DNA from: Sphingobium sp. MI1205
Lineage (GTDB): Bacteria > Pseudomonadota > Alphaproteobacteria > Sphingomonadales > Sphingomonadaceae
Length of the DNA stretch: 64,000 nt
Direction of reading: 5' to 3'
Assembly (NCBI RefSeq): GCF_001563285.1
Contig: NZ_CP005191.1
Span: 62,001 to 126,000, forward strand
Shown here: positions 9,501 through 17,017 of the stretch, piece by piece
How the letters are laid out: every line of letters starts with the position of its first letter
Numbering within the stretch: the stretch's first letter is position 1
Program-made: the position numbers and the translations under genes
Notes under the pieces: model-generated
Database searches by the model: none
What the model was told of the DNA's origin: nothing
The model's input: the letters and a program-made list of their open reading frames with translations, nothing else

Positions 9501-9630
9501 GACCAGCGATGTCGGCCCCTTCCCCTGCCCAGGCGCTGACCTCGGACGAATCCTCGACGGTGTAATAGTCGTCCTTCGCGAAATAATTCGCGGACCCGGC
9601 GGCCGAGCGGATCGGGGCGACGGAGAGCAT
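6559..9630 (-). CDS. MobF-family conjugative relaxase-helicase (TrwC/TraI type)
   Basis: 1023 aa. It nicks one strand at oriT, stays covalently bound to it and unwinds DNA during conjugation. The relaxase domain (1-300) has N-terminal tyrosines Y16, Y22 and Y23 and the metal-binding histidines H144, H155 and H157 (GHIHAVI). A RecD-like superfamily 1 helicase follows, with Walker A GKAGTGKST at about 484-492 and Walker B LLVDETS at about 570. The C terminus is Pro- and acid-rich. It directly follows the coupling protein gene (1-base overlap), so RHH-coupling protein-relaxase order matches R388 trwABC. The family is certain; the exact Tra/Trw name is not. Confidence 0.95.
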   Translation of the reverse strand: MLSVAPIRSAAGSANYFAKDDYYTVEDSSEVSAWAGEGADIAGLSGEVSKDAFEGILNGFLPSGEGVAQVENRRHGLDLTFSMPKSASVMAYVAGDKRVLSANMAAVKQTMAWVEKNLAEGRRDVDGRKVPVQTGNLVYALFQHDTSRALDPQGHIHAVIGNMTQMPDGKWQALHADKIWSHNSIIGAIYHSYLRTALEKIGYTVELRGKHGTFEIVGVPKAAREEFSQRREDILNKAAETGITSHKGRDQITINTRDPKLDVEDRGALRQSWIERAAALGFDGKDLRAAAEARAGMMTAVGPLERGYRAIVDAIDLARSRLGDFLRPHDPLVDHALARAVKSPEEARTQLAVASAVRILSEREAAWPLHMVSKTALDLGLKGVTVESVERRIDQLVQNRQIVMGTAHATDRDGKMVTTQEALRIEEKILDLVKEGNGAANPVLSAADAPARLQAVAEHPLNPGQLAAATLILSSDDRTITIQGKAGTGKSTMLQAVSRVAEAEGRTIRGLAFQNKMVGDLAEGAGIQAQTIASFVLAHERFIAERNTPRYEAARERLAGTMLLVDETSMVSASDMLKLHQISAAMGVDKLVLVGDRQQLSSIDWGKAFAMIQAAGATMVRMTQNIRIGKPGQPLTEEQQKLKVVAELANVGKAGAAMKVLGEHIVEEKDPAAAAADSWLGLSPEEREATAVFASGRDARETINKRIQAGLIAEGSVKGEALQLTVYDRVNTTREELRYASTYRPGQTLEVGRGGAQDVGIQAGRYDVLKVHASGKVDLADGRRRIRFDPQKLSPAEQRDRLQLSEKKPLDIHEGDRIRWTANDKGRGLHNATLARVVSVDGSGVTVETAGKEQLTLPMGDPMLSRLDLAYSLNMHMAQGITTDRAIGVMSSFERFLSNQRLFNVLVTRVRDGLTMIVDDKEKLARQLDMNPGNKTSSLETVGRLDIDGNMAKGAKAREDFNPGPIDGVDLSDLPPLPDDLPPLPDAGAAAPVGKDQAAKPEPKPDRAEQLPPLPERSLGLDL

Positions 9631-11936
9631 CAGATGCCCATATCGAGATCGTTGTCGTCACGGCCGGCCGAGAAGTCCTGACGCAGTTCGGCGAGCGTCT
9701 GATCCTCGACCTGGGGCGTCCCCTGACCCTGCCGATGGCCATCGCTCCGATCGTCGCGATCCCGCGCCGCAACAGCCTGCTCGTCTGATCGGGCCGGTGC
9801 CGCGGGCGCCTTTTCGGCGCTTTCACCCTTTACCGATCCCTGATCACCGCGGTCGTCCGTGCCCTGCGCCGCCCGTGCCGCCGCGTTCCCCTCTTCTTCT
9901 GCTTCCGCCGACAATATCCCGGCGGCCAAATCCCGCGCGAGATTGGGAGATTCCAGAATCTCGTCGATCACCAGCAACGAGCCGTCCCGCCCGCCGGCTT
10001 CCCCTGCCCCATCCTCCTCGAACGCCCCTTCTCCGCGCCTTGATCGAACGGGTTGAACATTGGCGCGAGGCATGAAGCCCTCGGCGACAACGGGGTATCG
10101 TTTCCATTCGAGCTTGATCCGTCCTGCGGGGAATCCGTCCGGATATTTGACATATCCGTGAAGCGCCGGAAGGTTGGTGATGTCGTCGGGAAGGACAAGC
10201 GGTTCGACCTGCTTTCGCGGAGTCAGCGTCGAAGCGTCGCGCGTGTTGTTATAGCCGTAAGAATAGGCCTCATCCATCTGGCGAACCTCACGGTTTCCGA
10301 TGTAGAGGGAGCATTCTTCGGCGGTCTTATATTCGCCGGTGGCGAGGATCAGCTTGGTGCGTGCTAGCGAAGCAAGATTTCGAGCGCCTTCTTCGCCGTA
10401 GACCTCGACGAGCTTCGGAAAGCTGTGGAGGCCGAGGAGCATTGCTCCGCCAAAATTGCGTGCGGTCTGAAGTCCCTTCTCGATGGCCGGCAGACGGTGG
10501 AGCGCGGCGAGTTCGTCGAACACGAACCAGGTGCGCAGACTGTTCGTCCGCGGCATCGACATGAGGCTCGTGATGGACAGGTTCGTCCAGAGCGTCAGGA
10601 GCGGACGGTTCAGCTCCAGGTCCTCATAATCGGAGGTGATGAAGAGGATGGCGCCGGGCCTTTTGTCGGCCGTCATCCACCTGCGAATGGAGTAAGGCTC
10701 GCCCTCGTCGGGGAGGAACCGCAGGACCTGCGCATTGGTATTGAAGACAGCCCGGATCGATTCCGCCATCCGTGCAGCTTCCGGGGCGGTCAGCGGGTCC
10801 GCGATTGTGTTGGCCAGATAGCGGTGCACGCGCTTCAGGTCGGCCGTCATCAGATTGTCGGAGAGAGCGAGATTGGTCGTTTGGCCGCGCTCGCGGAGCT
10901 TGATGCACATTTCGATGAAGAGAGTGCGCGCGGCGAGCGCCCAGAAGGGCTCGGACGATCCGCCGTCGGACGGAACGAGAGAGGCAGCCGCTGCCGTGAA
11001 ATGACTGTAGCTCGTGCAGTCGTTGAAGATGGTCCAGGCGGGACAGCGCTGGTCCATCGGGTTGAGGATCGTGTCGCGTTCCGGGTCGTAGAACGCTTCG
11101 ACGTAGGCGCCCGTGAGGTCGAAAACGACGGCGTTGTCCTGGCGCTGGCGCATCTGCACAATCAGATCGCGAAGCTGTGTCGTTTTCCCGGCGCCGGTCG
11201 TTCCGAATAGCATCGCATGCGACTGCTCGAGCCGATGGGGGAAAGGGATGTCGGCGAGCTTGTAGGGATGGTGGATTCCGGCTGCCTTGCGCACGGCGAA
11301 GGGAAGCGCGAGGACGTCCCGCGGCGACTTCCCGGGAAAGAGTTCGACCGCCTCGGTTTCGAACTTCTCGCGATTATATTCATTGATCTCGTTGAGAAGG
11401 ATATCGTGGTCGACAAGCATGGCGCCGCGTTCATGCCGTTCCTGAAGGATCGCGCGGCCGCGTCGATGCGAGATGTCGATGAACCAAATGGTCAACGGAA
11501 TGGTGATGAAGGCCGAGATGAGGAACGCGCCCAACAGTCCTCTCATGGCGACGGTCCATGCCCTGATCACCTCGGGGATGTAGGGGACTGCCGGCATCAC
11601 GGTGCGAAGGACGTCTCCGCTGGGAAGCGTGACGTTGACGCGCTTGTTCGGATCGAGGTCGATCCAGTTCCACAAGGCCGAATAGAGCTTCATTCCGATG
11701 AGCTGGACGCCGTGCTCGTCGAGCTTCACGGCGAGGATGAGGCAGAAGGCTATGAGGAAGACAAAAAACCATAGCAGGAAGGGCAGCTTCGCGCCCGAGA
11801 ACCACATCAGCATCTCGTGCGTGAGGAGCTGGCTTCCGCGCGTGAAATTGCCTGAGTTGCGCTGCACATTTCCGCGCGCGCTGTGATGAATGAGGGGGAT
11901 GTTGCGCCCGTTCGATCGAATGTCCTTACGCGCCAT
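9630..11936 (-). CDS. Type IV coupling protein (TrwB/TraD/VirD4 family)
   Basis: 768 aa. Inner-membrane ATPase that links the relaxosome to the type IV secretion channel. Two N-terminal membrane segments are visible (LLWFFVFLIAFCLILAV and LLGAFLISAFITIPLTIWFI). Walker A is MLFGTTGAGKTTQ, and the later AWTIFND and VFDELAAL blocks complete the RecA-like core. The C-terminal about 110 residues are charged and repetitive, as in tails that contact relaxases. The ATG at 11936 (MARKDIRSNG) is preferred; the upstream extension overlaps the ribbon-helix-helix gene. No other mating-pair genes are in the window. Confidence 0.93.
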   Translation of the reverse strand: MARKDIRSNGRNIPLIHHSARGNVQRNSGNFTRGSQLLTHEMLMWFSGAKLPFLLWFFVFLIAFCLILAVKLDEHGVQLIGMKLYSALWNWIDLDPNKRVNVTLPSGDVLRTVMPAVPYIPEVIRAWTVAMRGLLGAFLISAFITIPLTIWFIDISHRRGRAILQERHERGAMLVDHDILLNEINEYNREKFETEAVELFPGKSPRDVLALPFAVRKAAGIHHPYKLADIPFPHRLEQSHAMLFGTTGAGKTTQLRDLIVQMRQRQDNAVVFDLTGAYVEAFYDPERDTILNPMDQRCPAWTIFNDCTSYSHFTAAAASLVPSDGGSSEPFWALAARTLFIEMCIKLRERGQTTNLALSDNLMTADLKRVHRYLANTIADPLTAPEAARMAESIRAVFNTNAQVLRFLPDEGEPYSIRRWMTADKRPGAILFITSDYEDLELNRPLLTLWTNLSITSLMSMPRTNSLRTWFVFDELAALHRLPAIEKGLQTARNFGGAMLLGLHSFPKLVEVYGEEGARNLASLARTKLILATGEYKTAEECSLYIGNREVRQMDEAYSYGYNNTRDASTLTPRKQVEPLVLPDDITNLPALHGYVKYPDGFPAGRIKLEWKRYPVVAEGFMPRANVQPVRSRRGEGAFEEDGAGEAGGRDGSLLVIDEILESPNLARDLAAGILSAEAEEEGNAAARAAQGTDDRGDQGSVKGESAEKAPAAPARSDEQAVAARDRDDRSDGHRQGQGTPQVEDQTLAELRQDFSAGRDDNDLDMGI

Positions 11937-12216
11937 GGTAGGTCTCCAGACGCTTGTCGGTTTCAGCGAGGATGCGATCGCGATATTCGGGGAATTGCTC
12001 GCGGATGATGATGTCGAGAGCGAGGTGCTGAAACTCGTTGATCCGCGCGAGCCGCCGCTGGCTTCCAGCGAGAATCTGGCCGGCTCCAAGGAAGGCGTCG
12101 ACCGCGTGCCGGATGAGGTCTGAGGCGGTGCATTCGCGCTCGGCCGCGATCGCGACTAGACGGTCATATTTGCTGCGGTCGAGCCTGACCGTGCAATGCT
12201 TGTTGGGGGTCATCAA
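11926..12216 (-). CDS. Ribbon-helix-helix relaxosome accessory protein (TrwA/TraY-like)
   Basis: 96 aa. The N-terminal strand HCTVRLDRSKYDRLVAIAAE and following helix SDLIRHAVDAFL form a typical RHH/CopG DNA-binding fold. The C-terminal half is a helical oligomerisation region. It is first in the operon with coupling protein and relaxase, overlaps the coupling gene by 11 bp and starts beside the predicted oriT. That is where TrwA, TraY and MobC-like proteins are found. It probably binds oriT, aids nicking and represses the operon (inference from family and position). Confidence 0.75.
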   Translation of the reverse strand: MMTPNKHCTVRLDRSKYDRLVAIAAERECTASDLIRHAVDAFLGAGQILAGSQRRLARINEFQHLALDIIIREQFPEYRDRILAETDKRLETYHGA

Positions 12217-12446
12217 AACCAGGCCTCCTAGCAGGGAGGCTGGTGGGGTCTCAGAAACCTGCCCGTCTTATAGTTCAGCCATGCCCGCATGGCAAGAATT
12301 CTCGATCTGGCGAGCGGCCCGTGTTCTCGCGTAACACACTGAAATGCCCGCAAAATAGCGGTTTGCGTGTGGGCGCCACATGCGTCCCACAGGCGAACAC
12401 GCGCGGTTTTCGCCTCATCTTCTTGAAAACGCGAAGAAAGCTCCTG

Positions 12447-12472
12447 CACCCTGGTGCGTAGGGTGTGCTGCT
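12447..12472 (+). other. oriT: Predicted oriT core: hairpin and nic site
   Basis: CACCCT (12447-12452) and AGGGTG (12460-12465) form a 6-bp inverted repeat with a 7-base loop. The strand TGCGTAGGGTGT-GCTGCTCT (12455-12474) closely matches the F plasmid nic region as I recall it (TGCGTGGGGTGT, nick, GGTGCTTT), which places the nick between 12466 and 12467. A second hairpin, CGCGGTTTTC with GAAAACGCG, lies just upstream (about 12403-12433). The whole gene-free stretch 12217-12770 between the RHH gene and the next gene is the likely oriT region. The transferred 5' end would run to higher coordinates. Confidence 0.7.
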
Positions 12473-12770
12473 CTGTACCAGGGCAGATCTCCACCCTCGG
12501 GTCGTCATGTGACACAGATGGTCTGGGATGAAAAATGCCTTCGGCGGGGCGCCTCGCCGTCCTTTGGACGGAACGGCGTGCAAGGCGTGATTACGCGAAG
12601 CGAGACTGCCAGTCTGCGCGTCTTAGCGTTGTGAACGACGCTGATGGGATTTGTTTGCACGAGGAAAAGTGCACCGAAAAACATCGGCGACGTTCCGCTT
12701 TCGAGGCCGGTCGCGAGAGGCTATAGTGTCGCGGTTCATAGCCCGATCAGCGTGAACCAAGAGGCCCTTC

Positions 12771-12989
12771 ATGGCACGCACATTGGAACAGGAAAGAGCC
12801 GCGATCGAAAAGGATGTCCGCAAGCTCGAAGAGCGGCGGCAAAGACTGGAAGAGAAGGAACGCGAGGCAGCCATTCAGGCCATCGAGAAGACCGGTCTTC
12901 TCAAACTCGAGACAAAGCGGCTGGGGAACCTTCTCGGCCGGATTCGGAGCCTCGGGATAGACGAAGTGGAAAAGCGCCTGACGGCGTGA
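12771..12989 (+). CDS. Small coiled-coil protein beside oriT
   Basis: 72 aa. Residues 4-45 are a charged heptad-like coiled coil (RKLEERRQRLEEKEREAAIQ), followed by a short helical C terminus (KRLGNLLGRIRSLG). Small coiled-coil proteins next to oriT in alphaproteobacterial plasmids are often annotated TraC- or TraD-like; I infer the same without certainty. It is divergent from the relaxase operon across oriT and is one of the few plus-strand genes here. A 15-bp hairpin follows. Confidence 0.7.
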   Translation: MARTLEQERAAIEKDVRKLEERRQRLEEKEREAAIQAIEKTGLLKLETKRLGNLLGRIRSLGIDEVEKRLTA

Positions 12990-13018
12990 ACAGCCCCCGC
13001 CGCGAGCATGCTCGCGGC

Positions 13019-13053
13019 ACGGACATGGAGGGCTCGATGCCCTCCATGTCCGT
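13019..13053. terminator. 15-bp perfect hairpin between convergent genes
   Basis: The arms ACGGACATGGAGGGC (13019-13033) and GCCCTCCATGTCCGT (13039-13053) are perfectly complementary around a 5-base loop. It lies between the end of the plus-strand coiled-coil gene (12989) and the end of the minus-strand 13109 gene. A bidirectional terminator is the simplest reading, although no strong U tract follows. Confidence 0.55.
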
Positions 13054-13108
13054 TCTGACCCCACAGCAAAAAAAGGGAGAGGCGCAGACGCGCCCCTCCC
13101 CATCTGTC

Positions 13109-13333
13109 TCAGAATTCGTCAAGCCGTCCGCCCGGCACGCTGTGGACGATCCGGTCTATGATCGTCATCGGCAGCGCGCCGTAATCGCCCTCGTCGATGG
13201 TGATGTAGCCGGCCTCCTCGTCCGCCACGACATGCTGGTCGAAGTAGCTGTGAAGCGCGCGGCGTTCGGCATTCGCGATGGCGGCGAAGAAGGCGGCGTT
13301 GTCGGCGGCGGCGCTGGTCGAGATGATCTGCAT
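13109..13333 (-). CDS. Small hypothetical protein, 74 aa
   Basis: The start (MQIISTSAAADN) is supported by AGGAG 8 bp upstream; the track of open frame beyond it runs into a hairpin region. The protein is acidic (HVVADEEAGYITIDEGDYGA) with no recognised domain. Hairpin D (13422-13512) lies 90 bp upstream of the start, the arrangement repeated at three other leading-region genes. Confidence 0.65.
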   Translation of the reverse strand: MQIISTSAAADNAAFFAAIANAERRALHSYFDQHVVADEEAGYITIDEGDYGALPMTIIDRIVHSVPGGRLDEF

Positions 13334-13421
13334 GATAGGCTCCTGTCGGTCTTGAATGACAGGAGCGGCGCGTCGGGCGGCCGAGGCCGGGTCAAGGATC
13401 GCGAAGCGACCGCGTGAGCGG

Positions 13422-13512
13422 CGGTGGGGGTCACGATTTTCTTCGGCGGCCGCCAACGCCGAAGGAGAAGCGCCGCGCTCGATCCGCCGAAGAAAATGGT
13501 GGGGCCCCACCG
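13422..13512. promoter_or_regulatory. Leading-region hairpin D (candidate single-stranded promoter)
   Basis: The inner stem ATTTTCTTCGGCGG (13436-13449) pairs perfectly with CCGCCGAAGAAAAT (13484-13497). An outer stem CGGTGGGG (13422-13429) pairs with CCCCACCG (13505-13512) across an asymmetric G-rich bulge. Further imperfect arms extend to about 13365 and 13540. It has the same plan as hairpins A, B and C and lies upstream of a minus-strand start codon (13333). Confidence 0.6.
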
Positions 13513-13699
13513 TCCTTGAGGCGGTCTCGGCCGTCCGACATAATGGGAAGTCTGTGAGAGATGTTTCCCCTCGTCGGGACGCTGCGGCAAGGCGTAGCGG
13601 CGTGCGGACCGACGGGTCCGCGCGGCACGCGAGCGAGCCGGAACGAGTTCGGCGATGGATGAGAAGAAGGGGCCGAGCGGATACCCGGCCCCGATGTCG

Positions 13700-14191
13700 T
13701 CAGGGATGCCGGCCGCAATGGCAAAAATGCTCATCGATGCCGCTGATCGAGCATAGGCCTGGACCGAAGCCGGCCGCCATGACCTCGGTATCGGCGATAT
13801 AGCCAAGCTCGCTGGCGATCGTGATTGCCTGGGGCCGGAGCACCGGATCGAGCTTGTCGATGGCAGGCCCGAGCGCTTCTGTGAACCAGCGTTCGTACAT
13901 TTGGTAGCTTCCTCCGGCGGTCTGGCGCATCATGGCTTTCGAAACGCGGCCCGCCTCGTCCCGAAACTGGGCCAGACTATCTGATTGGGCGGCTGCCGAC
14001 AGCGGGTCATCTTGCGGAATGTGCGGCTGTGGTGGGCGGTGTTCGGCCGCGACCTGGTATGCCCTGCAGCAGTTCGAACAGCGGGCGCATTCATCGACCT
14101 CGTCATATTGCTCAGGATCGTAGAGCGTCGCGCAGTACGGGCAGATCGGAGCGTTGAACAGCGCCCGGAGATCGTCGGAAAGGTTGTCCAT
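13700..14191 (-). CDS. Hypothetical protein with Cys-rich zinc-ribbon-like N terminus
   Basis: 163 aa from MDNLSDDLRALF; GGAGG lies 6 bp before this ATG, so the longer upstream starts are rejected. The N terminus carries CPYC, then CARCSNCC, a four- to five-cysteine pattern typical of zinc ribbons. The C terminus has another cysteine pair (HFCHCG). The function is unknown; nucleic-acid binding is possible. Hairpin A lies 113 bp upstream. Confidence 0.65.
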   Translation of the reverse strand: MDNLSDDLRALFNAPICPYCATLYDPEQYDEVDECARCSNCCRAYQVAAEHRPPQPHIPQDDPLSAAAQSDSLAQFRDEAGRVSKAMMRQTAGGSYQMYERWFTEALGPAIDKLDPVLRPQAITIASELGYIADTEVMAAGFGPGLCSISGIDEHFCHCGRHP

Positions 14192-14303
14192 AAGAGCCTC
14201 CATCAGAATGATGCCGTGCTCCCCATCTCTCATCGATGAGGATGGGCTCAGCGGGACGCGGTGTTGAGGCGGTCAGGGACGGCATGGCCGCCGCGAAGCG
14301 GGC

Positions 14304-14368
14304 AGCGGGGGAACCGATTTTGTTGCCGGGTAGCGCAGCGGAGCGGCGGCAAAATCGGGGGGACCGCT
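14304..14368. promoter_or_regulatory. Leading-region hairpin A (candidate single-stranded promoter)
   Basis: The inner arms CCGATTTTGTTGCCG (14314-14328) and CGGCGGCAAAATCGG (14344-14358) pair over 15 positions, two of them G-T. Outer arms AGCGG (14304-14308) and CCGCT (14364-14368) pair across a G-rich internal loop. Weaker outer complementarity extends to about 14261 and 14390. It lies 113 bp upstream of the minus-strand start at 14191. Confidence 0.6.
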
Positions 14369-14580
14369 GATCCTTGACGGCCGAGGAACACCCAGCGTCA
14401 TGCTATGGCGATGAAGCCCCGTCTGATGCCGAGATGTGCGAACGCGTGCTTGCCTCCTGCCCGGCAAGTCGAGCGGGTAACCCGGCAGTAAATCCCCGGC
14501 GCTACTCCGGCGAACGGGGTGCCGCTTGGTTGGTCCTCGTCGCTGTGCTAGGCGCTTCGGCGTGCTGCAAAAACGGCAGC

Positions 14581-14709
14581 GCCGGGGCTTAAGAACCCTG
14601 TCGAGAACGGCACACGGTGTGATTTCACGCCGGGGTGCCTGCGCATATGTCCAGGAGCCTCGGCTCTAAAAGCGTAGGCGCATGTCTCGACGTGTTCTTA
14701 AGCCCCGGC
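14581..14709. repeat. Long-arm inverted repeat in a gene-free stretch
   Basis: GCCGGGGCTTAAGAAC plus a trailing TCGAGA (14581-14606) is repeated in inverted form as TCTCGAC then GTTCTTAAGCCCCGGC (14685-14709). The arms are about 25 bp with two or three differences, 78 bp apart. The stretch 14369-14786 has no other recognisable gene. The structure just precedes the plus-strand 14787 gene and could be a terminator, a structured leader or another ssDNA structure. Confidence 0.5.
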
Positions 14710-14786
14710 TCCCGCGCCTTCGCGCGGGAGCGTTGGGCGGGAATGGCTCTCTCGTTTCCGCCTCGGCGGAGGCGAGGGGAAGTCGG

Positions 14787-15050
14787 ATGATCAAGCCGGA
14801 AGATTTGGAGGCATCGGATCGACATTTCGTGGAGCAGGTCATGCTATCGATCCGAATGCTGCGCGGCGAAATTGGGCAAGGCGATGGTGGCGATGCGAGG
14901 ATGCAGCGCGCTTATGCGCTGGTCTTGATGCGCGAGGCTCTGGGCGTGCTCGATTCGATCCGGGACACCAATTGCACCCCGCATTTGCAGATGGCGATCG
15001 ACCGATTGCTGGGCGGCCCTCGCAATGATCTGTCGCGGGAAATTCATTGA
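14787..15050 (+). CDS. Hypothetical protein, 87 aa
   Basis: The start at MIKPEDLEASDRH is preferred because GAGGGGAA lies just upstream; the frame is open further back through the inverted-repeat region. The protein is helical (HFVEQVMLSIRMLRGEIGQ, then ALVLMREALGVLDSI) with no known domain. It ends 2 bp before the convergent stop of the 15053 gene and is one of the few plus-strand genes in the leading region. Confidence 0.55.
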   Translation: MIKPEDLEASDRHFVEQVMLSIRMLRGEIGQGDGGDARMQRAYALVLMREALGVLDSIRDTNCTPHLQMAIDRLLGGPRNDLSREIH

Positions 15051-15052
15051 AA

Positions 15053-15619
15053 TCAGGCCCAGGCGAGGCGGGCGTCGTCCGTTCCATCGGCGCTATCCGC
15101 CAGACGCTTCAGCCGGGGCAGATACTGTTCGACGCCAAAGCGCATCGCGCGCCGTGACGTAGCCGGGTCGGCAATGCGCTCCCTGAGCTGGGAAAGGGCG
15201 ATCTCTCCTACGCTCTCGGCGTCCACGCCCAAGGCTTCGAGAAGCGCATAGGCGTTGCCATAGGCAAGATCGAGTTCAAGCCCGCTATCGGATGTAAGCG
15301 CGACCCTCATGGTTATTTCGGCCGAGTTGGCGCAGTGGTGAACGCAGACCCGGCGGGCACGAAACTGCGCTTCCTCGACCACGCTGATCACCGCCGGATC
15401 ATGGTCGAAGATGGCCGTCACCGTGGCCAGCGCGAGCGGGCAGACCCGGACCTCGAAACTGTCGCCGATGATGTCGTCGGGTTCGATGAGCGCGGTGCCG
15501 ATTCGGTCGCCTTCGGCGCGAAGGATGCGGCGCAGCGCGGCGAGTTGGCGGGCAGTGATGACGGCAACCGGCGCGAGGGTGTCGTCGGCAGGAACGGCGA
15601 TGCGAAAGAGGATGGACAT
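15053..15619 (-). CDS. Hypothetical leading-region protein, 188 aa
   Basis: The start MSILFRIAVPADDT is set by AAGGAGA 8 bp upstream; the frame to 15739 crosses a terminator hairpin and is not used. It is a soluble alpha/beta protein with no family I recognise (for instance SFEVRVCPLALATVTAIFDH). It lies downstream of the DUF2493 gene on the same strand, with a 14-bp hairpin between them. Confidence 0.6.
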   Translation of the reverse strand: MSILFRIAVPADDTLAPVAVITARQLAALRRILRAEGDRIGTALIEPDDIIGDSFEVRVCPLALATVTAIFDHDPAVISVVEEAQFRARRVCVHHCANSAEITMRVALTSDSGLELDLAYGNAYALLEALGVDAESVGEIALSQLRERIADPATSRRAMRFGVEQYLPRLKRLADSADGTDDARLAWA

Positions 15620-15702
15620 GACTTTGTCTCCTTGGGCAAACCGCCACCCTTTCATCCCCCTTTTCTCTGGACGCGGCTTGATGCCGCATGGCGTTCGCCC
15701 CG

Positions 15703-15737
15703 GCGGAGCGCGGGGGTTCGATGCCCCCGCGCTCCGC
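15703..15737 (-). terminator. 14-bp hairpin downstream of the DUF2493 gene
   Basis: GCGGAGCGCGGGGG (15703-15716) and CCCCCGCGCTCCGC (15724-15737) pair perfectly around a 7-base loop. It lies 64 bp past the stop of the minus-strand 15801 gene and probably attenuates transcription into the 15053 gene. Confidence 0.5.
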
Positions 15738-15800
15738 ATGTCGCGCGCAAAAGGAAGAGAGAGGCCCCGGCGGATGCCGGAGCCTCTCTCGGGCGCGGGC

Positions 15801-16799
15801 TCAGGCCCAGCGCTGCTGACGCTGCGGTGCCGGGCGCGGGGCCTGCTGGTCCAGCTTCACGACATGGAGCGGAACGCCGGCCTGCCGCAGCTTCTGCGCG
15901 AGGTTCATCTGGATGCCCGACCCCTCGCAGATGACCGCTTCGACCGGCTTGAGCGCCAGCAGGCGATCGTTGCGGACGAAGGCGGCCTTGGCGCCGAGAC
16001 GGCGATCCAGCCGGAACAGGATGACCTTCACGCCGCGCGCTGCCGCCCAGGCCTGGGCGATCGCGTCGCAGCCTTTGGTCTGCGCGGTGGTCGCGAGGAT
16101 CATTTCCGGCACGCGGGCCTTGATGGAGTCGAGACCGCGCCAGAGCATCTCGTGATCGTCCCAGACCTGACCGCCGGAGAAGGCGACGACGGGACCTTCG
16201 GGCGCGAACTGTTCGCGGCGCTCGCGGGCGCGCTCGGCGAGATAGTTGCGGGCATCGATCATCGAGGCGGTGACCCCGCTCGACACCCGGCTGCCGCGGG
16301 TCGGCGAGTAGGGACGGCCAGTCTCGACGCGATAGACTTCGGCGGCATGGTCGCGCATGCATTCCATCGCATCGCGGCACCCCTGCAGTGTCTGGCACAG
16401 CAGCTGCGCCTCCTCGAGCTGCGAGGCGTAGATCTCGCTCGGATCGAAGCTGCGGGCGAGATCTCCGAGCTCCTTGGCCGCGTCGTCCTCGCGGTCGCTG
16501 AGACGCTTGGCGACGACATGGAAGCTGTTGACGAAGCCCCAGGCGAGGTCGCTCGCGAAAGGCTCGAGCCGCGTGTCGCGAAACACGTCGAACAGCGTCG
16601 CCATCACCATTTCCACCGCTGCGCGGGCTTGCTCGGGATCGGGCATCTCGCGTTGCTCGGTCTCGTCGACGGGCGACAGCTTGGCGCGTTCGTCGTGCTC
16701 GATGAAAGCACCCTCGTAGATCGAACTCTGGCCGTGATGGCCGGTTTCGCCGGCGATGAAGCTGGCGAGGTCGGCGAAGTTCGTGAAAGACTTGGTCAT
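15801..16799 (-). CDS. DUF2493 (SLOG-superfamily) protein
   Basis: 332 aa from MTKSFTNFADLASF, with GGAGG 5 bp before the ATG. The N-terminal about 200 residues are a helical region of unknown role. The C-terminal about 125 residues match DUF2493: VVAFSGGQVWDDHEMLWRGL, then AQTKGCDAIAQAWA and a final EGSGIQMNLAQKLR block. DUF2493 belongs to the SLOG nucleotide-binding superfamily and is common on sphingomonad and rhizobial plasmids. Its cellular role is unproven. Position downstream of hairpin B in the leading region suggests early expression in recipients (inference). Confidence 0.8.
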   Translation of the reverse strand: MTKSFTNFADLASFIAGETGHHGQSSIYEGAFIEHDERAKLSPVDETEQREMPDPEQARAAVEMVMATLFDVFRDTRLEPFASDLAWGFVNSFHVVAKRLSDREDDAAKELGDLARSFDPSEIYASQLEEAQLLCQTLQGCRDAMECMRDHAAEVYRVETGRPYSPTRGSRVSSGVTASMIDARNYLAERARERREQFAPEGPVVAFSGGQVWDDHEMLWRGLDSIKARVPEMILATTAQTKGCDAIAQAWAAARGVKVILFRLDRRLGAKAAFVRNDRLLALKPVEAVICEGSGIQMNLAQKLRQAGVPLHVVKLDQQAPRPAPQRQQRWA

Positions 16800-16931
16800 G
16801 TGAGCCTCCATGGCGTTTTTGCTGTCTCATCCCCTCGGATGAGACCTGACTCAGGGCATGCGGTGGTCAGGGAGGTCAGGCACGTTAACCGGGAAGCCGG
16901 CCACAGGCCGGACCCCGGTTAACGCCGCGCC

Positions 16932-17017
16932 AGCGGGGAGTGGGGGAACCGATTTTGTCGGGGTTGCCGGGACGCGTCAGCGGCGCGGCGGCGCCGTCAA
17001 AATTGGGGGGGACCGCT
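16932..17017. promoter_or_regulatory. Leading-region hairpin B (candidate single-stranded promoter)
   Basis: The inner arms CCGATTTTGTCGG (16949-16961) and CCGTCAAAATTGG (16994-17006) pair with two mismatches. Outer arms AGCGG (16932-16936) and CCGCT (17013-17017) are identical to those of hairpin A, with the same G-rich internal loops. It lies 133 bp upstream of the DUF2493 start (16799). Confidence 0.6.

Noticed and set aside
10425..11774. Plus-strand open frames within the coupling protein gene
   Set aside because: Shadows of the minus-strand coupling protein, which has membrane segments and Walker motifs.
15411..16922. Long plus-strand open frame of about 500 codons
   Set aside because: It is antisense to the DUF2493 gene and the 15053 gene, both of which have family features and ribosome binding sites; the plus-strand product has no recognisable domain.
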